Assembly: GCA_023445705.1 (NCBI GenBank)
Contig: JAEXKM010000369.1
Span: forward strand, 1 to 6,139
DNA: 6,139 bases
Direction of reading: 5' to 3'
Origin: Pseudomonadota bacterium
GTDB taxonomy: Bacteria; Pseudomonadota; Alphaproteobacteria; Caulobacterales; Caulobacteraceae
Shown one piece after another: positions 5,938-6,139 of the stretch. A program made the translations under genes and the position numbers. The notes under the pieces are model-generated. The model made no database searches and was not told the DNA's origin. It saw only the letters and a list, made by a program, of their open reading frames with translations. Each line of letters opens with the position of its first letter. Within the stretch, counting starts at the first letter, position 1.

Positions 5938-6139
5938 TCTCGCCCCTGAGGCTGGCCGCCTTCTCGGTCATCGCCTTTCTGCTCGGGCTCGGCGGTCCGG
6001 CGAGGGCCCAGGACGACGGGCCCCGAGTCTATCAACTGGCGCCGGTCGGCGCGCAAAACCTGACCGGGTTTCTGGTCAACAAGCGCGGTAACGAGACGCC
6101 GGAACCTGGGTCGGTCGACCCGGGCTCGGACATCCACAC
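5934..6139 (+). CDS. Secreted protein, likely MetA-type outer-membrane protein (partial, N-terminus)
   Basis: A GTG at 5934-5936 overlaps the flavoprotein stop (GTGA) and opens a frame that continues past the right edge, giving 68 complete residues. They begin with a clear Sec signal peptide: MISPLR, a hydrophobic core LAAFSVIAFLLGLGG (7-21), then PARA with probable cleavage after Ala25 before QDD. The mature start, RVYQLAPVGAQNLTGFLV (31-48), followed by an N-K-R-G-N-E-T stretch, resembles the N-terminus of proteins in the phenol-degradation MetA family (PF13557), beta-barrel outer-membrane proteins often found beside aromatic-catabolic genes. The family call is from memory of the pattern and rests on few residues. 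No good ribosome site precedes the GTG, so translation is probably coupled. An opposite-strand frame here lacks such protein-like character. Confidence 0.72.
   Translation, partial: MISPLRLAAFSVIAFLLGLGGPARAQDDGPRVYQLAPVGAQNLTGFLVNKRGNETPEPGSVDPGSDIH

Noticed and set aside
5856..6137. Leftward open frame at the right edge
   Set aside because: The rightward frame from 5934 has a textbook signal peptide and overlaps the previous stop as expected in this run.

Overview
The window is GC-rich, tightly packed bacterial DNA. Gene density, GC bias at third codon positions, GGAGG-type ribosome binding sites and overlapping stop/start codons suggest an alphaproteobacterium, possibly Caulobacterales- or Sphingomonadales-like. 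That placement is an inference from general style, because no marker gene is present.

Layout: positions 1-86 are non-coding and hold three consecutive inverted repeats; the last is a strong 14-bp-arm hairpin just past the end of the first gene. A leftward gene (848 to 87) encodes a CatB-like hexapeptide acyltransferase. A 220-base divergent intergenic region follows. The rest reads rightward: a small NTF2/SnoaL-like protein (1069-1482), a 121-base gap with two abutting inverted repeats, then five closely packed genes. These encode a 185-aa protein with a predicted ferredoxin-like (dimeric alpha/beta barrel) core (1604-2161), a 336-aa protein of unknown function with a glutamine-amidotransferase-like segment and His clusters (2173-3183), a DyP-type heme peroxidase (3191-4537), a two-dinucleotide-domain FAD oxidoreductase (4534-5937), and the start of a secreted protein (from 5934, GTG start) that resembles the N-terminus of MetA-type outer-membrane proteins and runs off the right edge.

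Spacings of 11, 7, -4 and -4 bases argue that the five genes are one transcription unit with translational coupling at its end. The peroxidase has the family's expected catalytic residues and no export signal, so it is probably cytoplasmic. The flavoprotein looks like a dihydrolipoamide dehydrogenase or soluble transhydrogenase relative but has lost both redox cysteines and the C-terminal His-Glu pair, so it should be an NAD(P)H-linked flavin electron-transfer enzyme and not a disulfide reductase. A reasonable but untested reading is an oxidative module: peroxidase plus NAD(P)H flavoprotein acting on a small, perhaps aromatic, compound, with the outer-membrane protein handling passage and the two unknown proteins as accessory enzymes or subunits. 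I do not recognise this exact five-gene set as a named system.
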